Source: Fibrobacter sp. UWR4
Lineage (GTDB): Bacteria > Fibrobacterota > Fibrobacteria > Fibrobacterales > Fibrobacteraceae
Assembly: GCF_003149045.1 (NCBI RefSeq)
Contig: NZ_QGDU01000001.1
Coordinates: 190,458 to 254,457 of the forward strand
Direction: 5' to 3'
Length of the DNA: 64,000 nt
Notes under the pieces: model-generated
What the model saw: the letters and a program-made list of their open reading frames with translations, nothing else
The model's database searches: none
Told to the model about the DNA's origin: nothing
In this document: positions 13,814-22,729 of the stretch, piece by piece
Numbering within the stretch: the first letter of the stretch is position 1
Layout: each line of letters opens with the position of its first letter
Program-made: the position numbers and the translations under genes

Positions 13814-16732
13814 CTAATTTTCTGCATTGCCTGAAACTAGCTGCTGGTACATTTTCAGGAGCTGGGCGACGATTTCGGTTTCGGTCATGCTCTTGTTGAA
13901 ACCGTAGGCGGCCATGACTGCGGCGTCGTTGGCCTGGTGGGCTTTGCACAAATCCGTAAGAACAACCATTTTTTCACCATACATTTGTGCAAGAGAGTTG
14001 TTCGGTAGTTTTTGTCTAGCATCAAGAATTGATTTTGCCGCACACTCGATTCTTTCTTTCTGAGAGTCCGTAACGTTTGGCCATGGGAAGTTGTTGTAGA
14101 CGACATCCTTGGAGTAGCGGTAATCAGATTTTAATCGTCCACAAACTGCTCGCATCCAAGCCATGTGTACGGAACTGGTGAGAACTCCGAAATGGAAAAG
14201 GGTTGCATCAGGGATAATTTGAACAGCGTTACTTGAAATGATTTCGGGCCCACAGAATCCAATCGGGACATAGGTTCTGCGTTCTGAAGAAACGCTTGGA
14301 ACAATCAAGAACGATTTGTCATCGGGTTGAGTAAGCTGAGCAAAAAGATGAGGCACCTTGGCATATCCATTCGTGGTTTTCGCTTTTGAAGATTGTCTAA
14401 ATTCACGAACAGCGGAAATTTTCTCGCCAAGTATCTTGCTATTCAAAATGTCTGCAGGTTCAGAGTTCTTCAACCAGATGCAGTAGCGCTTCTTGTTGTT
14501 GATAAATTCCTCGGAACCCATATAAACCTTGATGTATTTTTCAAGATTTGGCTCTTTTTTGAGAATTTCAGTTCTTTCTTCCTCAGTTAAAATCAGATGT
14601 CCACCATCACGGGGCTGATTTCCAAAACACATCTTGGGAACTTCGCACAAAGGAGTGTTTCTTGCAGTAACAAAAGTGTCTGTTCCCGGTTTCAAATATG
14701 GGCTGATATGATCTACAATTTTGAACGATCCCTCAGTCATAGGGTCAAATAATTTTTTATTCGGTAAATCCTTTGCTCCAAAACCAACAATTACACAAAA
14801 TACAGCAGCTTCCTTGTTAGACTCGCTTTCCCATTTAAAAGTCTGATATGCAAAATTGATTGTGACATTCAGTTCGTTTAACAGAACATTCCATAGAACA
14901 GGAACCTGTGCGCCCTGACAAATAGAATTTGTAGAAACAAAAGCAACTTGAGTATCAGTTCCCTGTATCAACATAGCCGCCTTTTTATACCATCCACATA
15001 CATAGTCCAAGTCTTGCACATCTTTTATATCGCCAAACAGGGATTCAATTTCTTTTTTCTGTTCACTGCCTTGAGCCATCAACCTTGCGCCCACAAACGG
15101 CGGATTCCCGATGATGTAATCGAAAGCGGGGCGTTGCGGGGCCGGCGTCTGAGGCCCCGCAGTGGGGGTAGCGCAAGACGGCTCGCCGGCTGGAGCGAGG
15201 GGGATTCCTCCCCCGCATAACGAAGACCAGTCAATTTGCAACGCATTTCCGACGGTGATGTTCCCGTAGCTTTTTAACGGCAAGAATTCCAGATTGCGGT
15301 GAAGAATTTCTGCAGTCTTCTGCATCATCTGGCATTCGGCAATCCACAGGGCGGTCTTTGCAACGGTGGCCGCAAAGTCGTTGATTTCTATGCCATAGAA
15401 CTGGTGGATGTTCACGAAGATTTCGTCGCCCATCACGTCGAGGACAGCCTCGCCATTGTGCTGTTCGGCCAGTGCCTCGTTTTCGAGATTTCGCAGGCTG
15501 ATGTAGGTTTCGGTCAAGAAGTTGCCGCTGCCACAGGCGGGGTCAAAGAAAGTTTCTTCGCCCAAGCTTTTGCGGAATTCCTGCAGCTTTGTGTTGCGTT
15601 CCTTGGTGTTTTTTACGTTCTTGATTTCGGAGAGTTCCGCCTTGCGTGCATCCAGGAAAAGCGGATCGATAACCTTGTGGATATTCTCGATGCTTGTGTA
15701 ATGCATACCGCCCTTGCGACGGGTTTCCGGATTCAAGGTGCTTTCGAAAACAGCTCCGAAAATCGTGGGGCTTATCTCGGACCAGTCAAAGCCAAGGCTC
15801 GCCTGATCCAGGAGGATGTTGGCGGTGGCTTCGGTAATGGTCGGGATGACTTCGCCGGGCTGTTCCGCAAAAAGGTTGCCGTTCACGTAGGGGAATGCCT
15901 TGTACTTTTCTTCAAGGAACGGGTCTCGATTGCAAAGCTTTGTATCCAGAATCCTGAAAAGGTCTTTCAAACCGCCGCGCATATTTTCGGGGCGGAAGCT
16001 TTTCATAAAATGGTAGAACTGGTCCTTGTTGAAAATGCCCGCGTCTTCGGCGTAAAGGCAAAATACTAGTCGCACGCAAAGTACATTTAGGCTGTGCAAA
16101 TCCTCGACCGTCAGGGCTCCAGGCGTTGAGCCGTCGCCGCGGACCTTCGCAAACTCCGCCTTGAACGCGTCATAAATTTTTCCGACAAGTTCTCCCGCCT
16201 TGATAGAAACTTCCAGTTCCTTTTGCAACACATTGGACTCTTCCTGCACAAGGAATTGCAGACGGCTCCATTCCTTCTCCAAGTCTTTCAGGAGAATTTC
16301 CTGGGGTTCTCCGTCGGGCGTTTCCATATCGTAAATCAGGAAACTCTTGAAGTTGCATGTCACCACATAACGAGGGTAAAGACTGCGGGGGAGCTGTGTC
16401 GCGTAACGCTTCGCCTGCTGGAATGGCGTCAGCTCGGAACCGTCGCTCTGGGGGATTTTCTCTCGCAAATCACGCTTGGCGGATTTCTGCTCAATCAAAA
16501 TCTTCGTGGAGGGAATGTAGGCATCGATGTAGCTGGTATGGCTCAGCTTGACGCGGCTCTCGTAGCTAATGACTTCTTCGGGGCGTTCCACGCAAAGGAC
16601 GTCGCGCAAAAGCGCATTCCAAAAACTCTGGGAATACTGTTTTTCGTCGTACTTGGTCGGGTCGGACCACTGTTCAACAAAATGCTTGATGTTCGCCTTG
16701 TGCGCAGTTTTATCAATCTTCATAGAAGCCAT
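13814..16732 (-). CDS. Type IIG restriction-modification enzyme (MmeI-like)
   Basis: The 972-residue protein joins an N-terminal nuclease and an adenine methyltransferase. The nuclease site is visible as Asp70...Glu81-x-Lys83 (YIDAYIPSTKILIEQK), close to the D-x9-ExK of MmeI. The methyltransferase motif I is FDPACGSGNFL (about 396-406) and motif IV is NPPF (543-546). The C-terminal 300 residues should hold target recognition (SSERRTYVPIGF, FPWP). Such enzymes cut at a fixed distance from their site and protect one strand. Residues about 505-535 are a Pro/Ala/Gly-rich insert encoded by GC-rich hairpin DNA and look like a captured repeat just before motif IV. No separate methylase or specificity gene is nearby, as expected for type IIG. 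Confidence 0.92.
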   Translation of the reverse strand: MASMKIDKTAHKANIKHFVEQWSDPTKYDEKQYSQSFWNALLRDVLCVERPEEVISYESRVKLSHTSYIDAYIPSTKILIEQKSAKRDLREKIPQSDGSELTPFQQAKRYATQLPRSLYPRYVVTCNFKSFLIYDMETPDGEPQEILLKDLEKEWSRLQFLVQEESNVLQKELEVSIKAGELVGKIYDAFKAEFAKVRGDGSTPGALTVEDLHSLNVLCVRLVFCLYAEDAGIFNKDQFYHFMKSFRPENMRGGLKDLFRILDTKLCNRDPFLEEKYKAFPYVNGNLFAEQPGEVIPTITEATANILLDQASLGFDWSEISPTIFGAVFESTLNPETRRKGGMHYTSIENIHKVIDPLFLDARKAELSEIKNVKNTKERNTKLQEFRKSLGEETFFDPACGSGNFLTETYISLRNLENEALAEQHNGEAVLDVMGDEIFVNIHQFYGIEINDFAATVAKTALWIAECQMMQKTAEILHRNLEFLPLKSYGNITVGNALQIDWSSLCGGGIPLAPAGEPSCATPTAGPQTPAPQRPAFDYIIGNPPFVGARLMAQGSEQKKEIESLFGDIKDVQDLDYVCGWYKKAAMLIQGTDTQVAFVSTNSICQGAQVPVLWNVLLNELNVTINFAYQTFKWESESNKEAAVFCVIVGFGAKDLPNKKLFDPMTEGSFKIVDHISPYLKPGTDTFVTARNTPLCEVPKMCFGNQPRDGGHLILTEEERTEILKKEPNLEKYIKVYMGSEEFINNKKRYCIWLKNSEPADILNSKILGEKISAVREFRQSSKAKTTNGYAKVPHLFAQLTQPDDKSFLIVPSVSSERRTYVPIGFCGPEIISSNAVQIIPDATLFHFGVLTSSVHMAWMRAVCGRLKSDYRYSKDVVYNNFPWPNVTDSQKERIECAAKSILDARQKLPNNSLAQMYGEKMVVLTDLCKAHQANDAAVMAAYGFNKSMTETEIVAQLLKMYQQLVSGNAEN
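15128..15220. repeat. GC-rich palindromic repeat captured inside the type IIG gene
   Basis: The block contains CGGGGCC...GGCCCCG around 15138-15160 and GCGAGGGGG / CTCCCCCGC around 15194-15216, much richer in G+C than the flanks. In frame it encodes a Pro/Ala-rich loop. No coding role is apparent. Confidence 0.6.
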
Positions 16733-17057
16733 GCGGAAAATATAATAACAAGTTGTTCCCTACAGTTCGGTGCGGTTCTCGTCTTCGTCGGACCAGGGAC
16801 ATAATATATGTTCTTTGTCTGTCGAAATATGTCAATCGTTTTTTTTGATCGTTTTTGTATGTTAGTTTTCCCCAGGCTCAAAAAGAATCCTTATATGGTA
16901 TAAGAGAACACGCCTTTAAATGAATTGTTTCTCCCGAAAATACTTTTAAATGTCAAAATTTGTTATTTATTGAGACTGTCTTTTTAGGTGAAACATCGCG
17001 CTTTTTGAAATCTTGAATTGGATGCTGGTTTCGGGTTCCTCGTCATTGAACCAAAAC
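16733..17057. other. Intergenic with repeat I, no gene
   Basis: It lies between the type IIG gene start and the end of the next minus-strand gene. It contains repeat I at 16866 and AT-rich sequence that probably includes the type IIG promoter. No frame of note was seen. Confidence 0.5.
16866..16899 (+). repeat. Cassette-boundary stem-loop repeat, copy I
   Basis: TTTTCCCCAGGCTC, AAAAA, GAATC, CTTATATGGT: a diverged copy with the same orientation; last of the series. Confidence 0.6.
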
Positions 17058-17654
17058 TTAGTAGTCTTCAGCTAATCGATACCTATCAGGCGAAAAAATT
17101 TGGATTAAAGTATTTCCCTGGTAAACCGTATAGAATTCTTGTCCGTTAAATGCTGCGTTAAATTTTTTTGAACCCACCATAAATGAGGAACCGCTGTTAA
17201 ATAGCAAGTGGTAGGAGGTTCCACTTTTTGATCCATGGGACTTATACTTATCGACGACAAATTCTTTATGGAGTCTAGGTTCTGCCTTTAACCTTGTGGG
17301 AAAATCCAGGTTAGGGGCGATAGATGCAAAAAAGCCTATAACAGGAAACACAATGAGAGAGCAAGCCAGATTCCATTTTTTGTGATTCTCTTCGAATCTT
17401 GGGAACTTGTATTTGAGGGCGATGTAAATGCAAATAGCGATTCCAAAAGTGACTGCAAGTACTGCGGATGAATCCTGGATGATTTCGTAATTTTCGTACT
17501 GGACCAGCAACTTCAAAAAGTCGTCGTTGATTACATACCCAAGTTCTGGCAAGGAATGAATTTTCAAAGTCGCAACAAGACAAATTACGCTACAGACCGC
17601 AATCACCATGGCATAGGCGATGACAAAAGGATCTTTAGTAATTCTATTCTTCAT
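17058..17654 (-). CDS. Putative membrane protein of unknown function
   Basis: The 198-residue product has three hydrophobic segments (about residues 10-30, 60-80 and 95-115) and a soluble C-terminal domain of about 80 residues (KSHGSKSGTSYHLLFNSGSSF...EFYTVYQGNTLIQIFSPD). No family is recognised. The ATG at 17654 is chosen because the longer frame begins with TTG at 17717 and would abut the divergent DUF1810 start; an ATG at 17693 is also possible. The gene is divergent from the DUF1810 gene. Confidence 0.55.
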   Translation of the reverse strand: MKNRITKDPFVIAYAMVIAVCSVICLVATLKIHSLPELGYVINDDFLKLLVQYENYEIIQDSSAVLAVTFGIAICIYIALKYKFPRFEENHKKWNLACSLIVFPVIGFFASIAPNLDFPTRLKAEPRLHKEFVVDKYKSHGSKSGTSYHLLFNSGSSFMVGSKKFNAAFNGQEFYTVYQGNTLIQIFSPDRYRLAEDY

Positions 17655-17718
17655 ACGGTTGTAAATATAATCCCTTCGCCCTACAAGAGTCATTGAAAAA
17701 TAGAGTATATTTATCAAT

Positions 17719-18150
17719 ATGAGTTTCGATTTGCAAAGGTTTAAAGACGCCCAGGAATCCGATTATCCAGTCGCGCTGAATGAAATTAAGGCAGGTAGCA
17801 AAGAAAGCCATTGGATTTGGTATATCTTTCCTCAGCTGAAGGAACTTGGATATAGCCCAACGGCAAAATACTACGGATTGACGAAGGACGAGGCCAGGGC
17901 TTACATTGCAGATGATGTTTTAAGAATGCGCCTTGTTGAAATTTCAGAGGCATTGCTGGCGTTGGAAAATAACAATGCAACAGAAGTCATGGGGTATCCC
18001 GACGATCTGAAACTGAGATCGAGCATGACTCTGTTCATGGAAGTGGCGCCCGAAATCGAAGTCTTCGGCAAGGTCCTTGAGAAATTCTTTTCGGGAGAAA
18101 AGGACTCCAGAACTTTGGATCTGCTTGGTTTAAAAGGCGATTCTATATAA
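17719..18150 (+). CDS. DUF1810 family protein
   Basis: The 143-residue product matches DUF1810 throughout: LQRFKDAQESDYPVALNEIK at residues 5-24, the hallmark HWIWYIFPQLKELGYS at about 31-46, then YGLTKDEARAYI and LKLRSSMTLF near 97-106. This small soluble family has no established biochemical role. It is read divergently from the membrane protein to its left and ends 41 bp before a 15-bp inverted repeat that precedes ATPase no. 3. Confidence 0.85.
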   Translation: MSFDLQRFKDAQESDYPVALNEIKAGSKESHWIWYIFPQLKELGYSPTAKYYGLTKDEARAYIADDVLRMRLVEISEALLALENNNATEVMGYPDDLKLRSSMTLFMEVAPEIEVFGKVLEKFFSGEKDSRTLDLLGLKGDSI

Positions 18151-18190
18151 TCATTGATTTTGAACCGATTTTGGTTTTATTTGATTTTTT

Positions 18191-18232
18191 CTACTGAAAA
18201 CTTTTGTATATTTTAGAAAAAGTTTTCAGTAG
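18191..18232. repeat. 15-bp inverted repeat CTACTGAAAACTTTT, copy 1
   Basis: Perfect arms CTACTGAAAACTTTT (18191-18205) and AAAAGTTTTCAGTAG (18218-18232) with a 12-bp spacer. It lies 10 bp before ATPase no. 3, and the sequence just after the right arm (AGAGG) serves as its ribosome-binding site. Copies 2 and 3 are at 19535 and 24610. Confidence 0.85.
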
Positions 18233-18241
18233 AGGTTTAGG

Positions 18242-19504
18242 GTGATTTCAAGAGAAAAGTATATTGTTCCGATTCGTGATTTTTATAAATCCGACTTAAT
18301 CAAGATTATTACTGGGATTCGCCGCTGCGGAAAGTCCGTGATTCTTATGCAGGTCATGGAAGAGATTTCCACTAAGTCATCTAATCTAATTTACCTTAAC
18401 TTTGAAAATGTCGTCAATGTTCCGAATATAAAGAATGGCGATGACTTAATCAATTTTGTTTTGAAAAAGAAGAAGCGGGGGCTTTGCTATGTCTTTCTTG
18501 ATGAAGTGCAAACCATCGATGGATGGCAACTTGCGTGCAAGACCTTGCGCCTGAATCAATGTTCTGTATTTATTACAGGTTCAAATTCAAAACTGCTTTC
18601 TAGTGAATTTACCAAAGAACTAAGCGGTCGCTATGTTTCCTTCAGGGTTCGTCCTTTTATTTACAAGGAAATTTTGAAGATAGCCAAGGAGAAAAGGAAA
18701 AAGATTTCAATTTCCGATTACCTAATCTGGGGTGGCTTTCCAAACCGATTCTACATGAAAAATCAAGAGGCTCAGGATTTATATCTTAATGACCTCAAGG
18801 AAACCATTGTCATTAATGACCTGGTAAACCGTTACGGCATTAGAAAGCGTGCGCTCTTTGAAAGCCTTGTTACTTTTATACTGCGTTCCAATAGCCGCAT
18901 TTTCTCGGCCAAGGCTATTCGTGATTACGTAAAACAGGAACACGACAAGTGTTCTGTCAATACAATCATGAAATACATTGCCTACTTAAAGGAAGCTTAC
19001 GTCATTTGCGGATTGCCGCAATTTTCCACTAAGGTCAAACGGGAACTTTCATTCTACGAAAAAATCTACAACGAAGACGTTGCCCTCAATTCTATCCATG
19101 CCTCCTCGGGTCGTTATGACATTACCCACAATCTGGAAAACATTGTCTATAATGAACTTGTCTATATGGGCTACGAATTATTTGTGTACAATAACAAGGG
19201 GAAAGAAATTGATTTCCTTGCACAAAAGGGAAACAAAAATTACCTAATACAGGTTGCCTACAGCGTTGCCGAAGAAAAGGCTTATGCTAGGGAATTTAAT
19301 GCATTCAATGGCGTCGAAGGTGATTTCCAGAAAATCATTATCACAAACGATGATGTTGATTATTCCTCAAGTACGGTAAGGCATATCATGCTCAAGGATT
19401 TCTTGACTATGGATTCTCTGGAAGTGATGCCTAAGGCAATGACTTTGGCAGAAGCACAAGCAGCCTACAACGTGTGGTTGCAATACAAAAAAGAGCATTC
19501 CTAG
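18242..19504 (+). CDS. AAA_14/DUF4143 ATPase no. 3
   Basis: The 420-residue protein has a P-loop GIRRCGKS (about residues 25-32), Walker B YVFLDEVQ (about 80-87), VFITGSNSKLLSSEF, and a DUF4143 C-terminus with KGKEIDFLAQKGNKNYLIQVAYS, in which the usual IEVK is replaced by LIQV. The start is GTG at 18242, supported by AGAGG 6 nt upstream. It is bracketed by copies 1 and 2 of the 15-bp inverted repeat, so repeat-gene-repeat forms a compact unit. Partner and function are unknown. Confidence 0.9.
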   Translation: MISREKYIVPIRDFYKSDLIKIITGIRRCGKSVILMQVMEEISTKSSNLIYLNFENVVNVPNIKNGDDLINFVLKKKKRGLCYVFLDEVQTIDGWQLACKTLRLNQCSVFITGSNSKLLSSEFTKELSGRYVSFRVRPFIYKEILKIAKEKRKKISISDYLIWGGFPNRFYMKNQEAQDLYLNDLKETIVINDLVNRYGIRKRALFESLVTFILRSNSRIFSAKAIRDYVKQEHDKCSVNTIMKYIAYLKEAYVICGLPQFSTKVKRELSFYEKIYNEDVALNSIHASSGRYDITHNLENIVYNELVYMGYELFVYNNKGKEIDFLAQKGNKNYLIQVAYSVAEEKAYAREFNAFNGVEGDFQKIIITNDDVDYSSSTVRHIMLKDFLTMDSLEVMPKAMTLAEAQAAYNVWLQYKKEHS

Positions 19505-19534
19505 AATGGAACGCTCTTTAGTAAATTGAAATTC

Positions 19535-19576
19535 CTACTGAAAACTTTTGCTTAATTTGGAAAAAGTTTTCAGTAG
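19535..19576. repeat. 15-bp inverted repeat CTACTGAAAACTTTT, copy 2
   Basis: Arms at 19535-19549 and 19562-19576, extendable to 17 bp, spacer GCTTAATTTGGA. It lies between the convergent ends of ATPases 3 and 4; the TGA stop of no. 4 is read from the right arm. It could act as a bidirectional terminator. Confidence 0.85.
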
Positions 19577-20862
19577 GAGAATCTACCGGCGGCATAAAGG
19601 GGAATGTTCGTCATCCAGTCTTGTTCACGATACTTGGACATGGAAATTCGTATTCCCTTGATACCTTCGTGTTCCAGGACGAACTGTCGCAATGACTTTG
19701 CTCGCAGATTTTCTTCTGCCTTGACCTCGATGGGAACAAGCTTGCCGTTCATTTGCAAGATAAAGTCCAGTTCCTGCTTGGAATCGTCGGCGCTGAAATA
19801 GAATGGCGTAGCTTCCAAGGTGGCCTTGAATTGCTGTAGAACGAACAGTTCTGTGAAGGCTCCTTTGTATTCCTCGAAAATCTTGCTGCCGATTAGAATG
19901 TCTTCTGGCGGGGTATCTGAAAAAGCGCCCATCAAGCCGCAGTCCAAAAAGAACAGCTTGAACGCTTCGGCATCTTCGTAGAACTTCAGTGGAATTCCCG
20001 CTTTACGGATTCGGTTCACCTTGTAAACGATACCCGCATCCAGCAGCCACTGAATGGCGGATTCAAACTCCTTTGCTCGCGCGCCAGTCCTTATTGCCCC
20101 ATAGACAAACTTCTTGTTTTCCTTGGCAAGCTGTTGTGGAATAGAATTCCAGACCTGGTGGATTCGCTGGATGTCCTTGGTTTCGGCGTGCTTAGAAATA
20201 TCCTTGTTGTACGAATAGAGGATTGCATTCTGGATTGTTCTGATATCTGCGATGCTCTTTCCGTTTGCGAAGGCTTGCACCGCCTCGGGCATGCCCCCTA
20301 CAAAATAGTACTGGCGCAAAAGTTCAACAAATGTCTCGTGAAATGTTTCAAGCTTGTCTAGGGGGTCCTTGGTCAAAATGTCGTAGAAGTTGTCGCCTTT
20401 TACGGCCAAGACAAATTCGGCAAAATCCATGGGAAAAATTTTTAGAATGTCAACTTTCCCCACGGGGAAGCCTGTGCCCGAGTGTAGCGATAAACCCAAC
20501 AGCGAACCTGCGCATGCGATATAAAGTTCAGGTAACTGTTCCTGAAAATACTTTAAGGCGGTAAGGACTACAGGGGTCTCCTGAATTTCATCAAAGATGA
20601 TTAGGGTGTCTCCGGTTACCGGCTTGCCGGCCAACGCCTCGAGATTCCTTAGGACGATGTCTTTTTCAAAATTTTTCTTGAAAATTTCTTCAAGCTGCGT
20701 GTTTCTGTCGCAGTTGAAATAGGCTACACTTGAAAACTCGCTTTTCCCGAATTCCTGGAGAATCCAGGTCTTTCCGACTTGCCTGGCTCCATCCAAAATC
20801 AAAGGCTTTCGGTTATCGGAATGTTTCCATTGCTTTAGATTTTCAATAATTCGTCTTTTCAT
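19570..20862 (-). CDS. AAA_14/DUF4143 ATPase no. 4
   Basis: The 430-residue protein carries P-loop GARQVGKT (about residues 25-32), Walker B LIIFDEIQ and a C-terminal ELDFILQMNGKLVPIEVKAEE, the full E-x-D/IEVK nuclease-like pattern. It is the paralogue of ATPase no. 1 (same block order and length). The ATG at 20862 aligns with the start of no. 1 and is preferred to an upstream GTG. The last residues (SY) and the stop are encoded by the inverted repeat at 19535. A 22-bp direct repeat (19 of 22 matches, period 33) lies 13 bp and 46 bp upstream of the start. Confidence 0.9.
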   Translation of the reverse strand: MKRRIIENLKQWKHSDNRKPLILDGARQVGKTWILQEFGKSEFSSVAYFNCDRNTQLEEIFKKNFEKDIVLRNLEALAGKPVTGDTLIIFDEIQETPVVLTALKYFQEQLPELYIACAGSLLGLSLHSGTGFPVGKVDILKIFPMDFAEFVLAVKGDNFYDILTKDPLDKLETFHETFVELLRQYYFVGGMPEAVQAFANGKSIADIRTIQNAILYSYNKDISKHAETKDIQRIHQVWNSIPQQLAKENKKFVYGAIRTGARAKEFESAIQWLLDAGIVYKVNRIRKAGIPLKFYEDAEAFKLFFLDCGLMGAFSDTPPEDILIGSKIFEEYKGAFTELFVLQQFKATLEATPFYFSADDSKQELDFILQMNGKLVPIEVKAEENLRAKSLRQFVLEHEGIKGIRISMSKYREQDWMTNIPLYAAGRFSY

Positions 20863-20874
20863 GTGTTGTAATAT

Positions 20875-20929
20875 ACATAAAAACACCCGAACTTTGTGTG
20901 GATTTTAACATAAAAACGCCTGAATGTTG
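20875..20929. promoter_or_regulatory. Direct repeats upstream of ATPase no. 4
   Basis: ACATAAAAACACCCGAACTT at 20875 and ACATAAAAACGCCTGAATGT at 20908, each continuing with TG, spaced by 33 bp. They fill the promoter region of the ATPase and are candidate operator sites. Confidence 0.5.
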
Positions 20930-21087
20930 TTTTTTTAGAAATGTAGTTGACCGTTCCCAAAAAAATTTGACGCTTTTGAGGGGCGCAAAACTATTGAAAT
21001 GCCCTAAAAAACGACGTTTCTGAAAATTTACTTGACTTTGTTTTTTTTTGTTTACATTTGAAGGCCGGCGAAATTAAAAAAAATAAC

Positions 21088-21969
21088 ATGCAAGAATCTG
21101 TTTTTGAGTTATTAGGAAAGAGAGAAACTGCTTTAACCAGAAGCCTGGCCATTTTGCTTAAGGCGAAGCCTGACTTGCTTTTGAAACTTTACAATAAAGC
21201 AAAGAAAACTAGTCAAAGTCAGCCACTCATGACCAAAAAGAGCCTTGATAAACTTGTCGTAAGTGCAGAGAATACAGAAAATGACGATGAAAAAACGAGT
21301 CGTTTTGATATTCGCTGTAGCAATAGTAAATGGGATGTTGTGGTAGAAGCCAAAGTTGGGAACAATTCTGTTGAAAATGCGCAAATATCAAAGTATAAGA
21401 GCATTTTGGAAAAATCCGATGCCCAAAACAAGGTATTGCTTACGTTGACAGAAGTTCCTCAACGCTTGAATCCCATTAAAAATGTAGTTACAGGGACCTT
21501 GCGTTGGCTTGATGTTCTTGAAATCTTAAAAAATGAAAAATGCCAAGTGGATCTTGCTGAACACATGAAGAATTTACTGAAGGTGAGGTGCATGAATTTT
21601 CATGACATAGAGGTGTGGGCAGTCTCTATTAAGGAGAAATCCCAAAAAGAAAACTTAGAAAACGGCTTTTATATTCATGACGGCTTACCGCACAATCCGA
21701 TGATGATTGCGCCTCGTGAAGAAAAGAAAATTTTTGGTGGGAAAACACGTTCTTGCATTGAACGGCTTTACCCCGTTATTGAAGTGTTTGAGAAGGAATC
21801 TCCTGAATGGAATTCTCTGGTAAATACTTTAAAGGATTGTGGCAGCAATTTTCATATCTACAAATTAGGAAATCCCATTGAATTGAAAAAAAAGATGGGC
21901 CGTGAAAAACCTTTTAGCCAGTCGTCTGCAATTTCTGTGAAATTTCAGGAATTGATAGATCTTGAATAA
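21088..21969 (+). CDS. PD-(D/E)XK-like protein of unknown function
   Basis: The 293-residue product has a central SRFDIRCSNSKWDVVVEAKVGN (about residues 71-92): Asp followed by a strand and E-x-K, the core of PD-(D/E)XK nuclease-like proteins that are common in defence loci. A Lys-rich N-terminus (LLKAKPDLLLKLYNKAKK) and a C-terminal half with no known domain follow. The ATG at 21088 is preferred over a TTG at 21058; no strong Shine-Dalgarno sequence was seen. It is followed 27 bp later by a FISUMP gene. Nuclease activity is not shown. Confidence 0.65.
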   Translation: MQESVFELLGKRETALTRSLAILLKAKPDLLLKLYNKAKKTSQSQPLMTKKSLDKLVVSAENTENDDEKTSRFDIRCSNSKWDVVVEAKVGNNSVENAQISKYKSILEKSDAQNKVLLTLTEVPQRLNPIKNVVTGTLRWLDVLEILKNEKCQVDLAEHMKNLLKVRCMNFHDIEVWAVSIKEKSQKENLENGFYIHDGLPHNPMMIAPREEKKIFGGKTRSCIERLYPVIEVFEKESPEWNSLVNTLKDCGSNFHIYKLGNPIELKKKMGREKPFSQSSAISVKFQELIDLE

Positions 21970-21996
21970 ACAACCTAATATAGAAAGGATTCAACC

Positions 21997-22683
21997 ATGA
22001 AATTATCCTCTATTGTTCTATGTTCGCTACTCTTGTCGGCTTTCTCTTTCGCTGAGACGATAAAAGATTCACAAGGGAATGAATACACCACTGTAAAAAT
22101 TGGTGACCAAGTCTGGATGGCACAAAACCTCAATGTAAAAACAGACCGTTCCTATTGTTACGACAACGATCCAGCCAACTGCGAAATGTATGGACGACTT
22201 TACACTTGGGCGGCTGCAATGAAATTGCCAGAATACTGTAACGATAACTATAACGATCCGCGTAAAGATTCTAGATGTAAAACACCGGATCCTTGGCAGG
22301 GGATTTGTCCGGACGGCTTTAAAGTTCCAAATCAAAGAGACTTTATTTATCTTGATGATTTTTTTGCGGAGGGGGGGGCCGGTAAGTATTTGAAATCTTC
22401 TAAAGGATGGAAAAATAATGGCAATGGTAACGATCGTTTTGGATTCGCTCTTCTTCCTGCTGGAAGTCGCATAAAAAACGGAGAGTACTCTGACAAAGGA
22501 AACGATGCGATTCTGTGGACTAGTGACATTGTTATCGCAAGACAGTGGAGTGGTCAGGATAAAATCCGAGCATACGCGGTTTTTTTCGATGCTAATTCCC
22601 AAGGTTTGAATTTCGAAGATATTGGCAGACCGAATGGCTTTTCTCTCCGCTGCATAAAAGTAATGCGTGCTGAGGACTATTAA
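21997..22683 (+). CDS. FISUMP-domain exported protein
   Basis: The 228-residue product has a Sec signal peptide (MKLSSIVLCSLLLSAFSFA) and one FISUMP domain: YTTVKIGDQVWMAQNLNV (about 31-48), CYDNDPANCEMYGRLYTWAAA, ICPDGFKVP, FGFALLPAG and a terminal SLRCIK. These domains are abundant in Fibrobacter and are thought to be surface or secreted modules; their function is unproven. AGAAAGGA precedes the ATG. A run of eight G (22371-22378) lies in frame within the coding region. First of three tandem FISUMP genes. Confidence 0.88.
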   Translation: MKLSSIVLCSLLLSAFSFAETIKDSQGNEYTTVKIGDQVWMAQNLNVKTDRSYCYDNDPANCEMYGRLYTWAAAMKLPEYCNDNYNDPRKDSRCKTPDPWQGICPDGFKVPNQRDFIYLDDFFAEGGAGKYLKSSKGWKNNGNGNDRFGFALLPAGSRIKNGEYSDKGNDAILWTSDIVIARQWSGQDKIRAYAVFFDANSQGLNFEDIGRPNGFSLRCIKVMRAEDY

Positions 22684-22729
22684 AGAACAGTTTTTTTCAA
22701 GTGCTGTTTATTTAAAACCAGAGGAATTT

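Noticed and set aside
4708-16899. Boundary repeats as integron attC sites
   Set aside because: They are only about 30 bp, lack the GTTRRRY/RYYYAAC core pair and an extrahelical-base stem, and no integrase gene was seen. The cassette-like layout is kept as a finding, the integron label is not.
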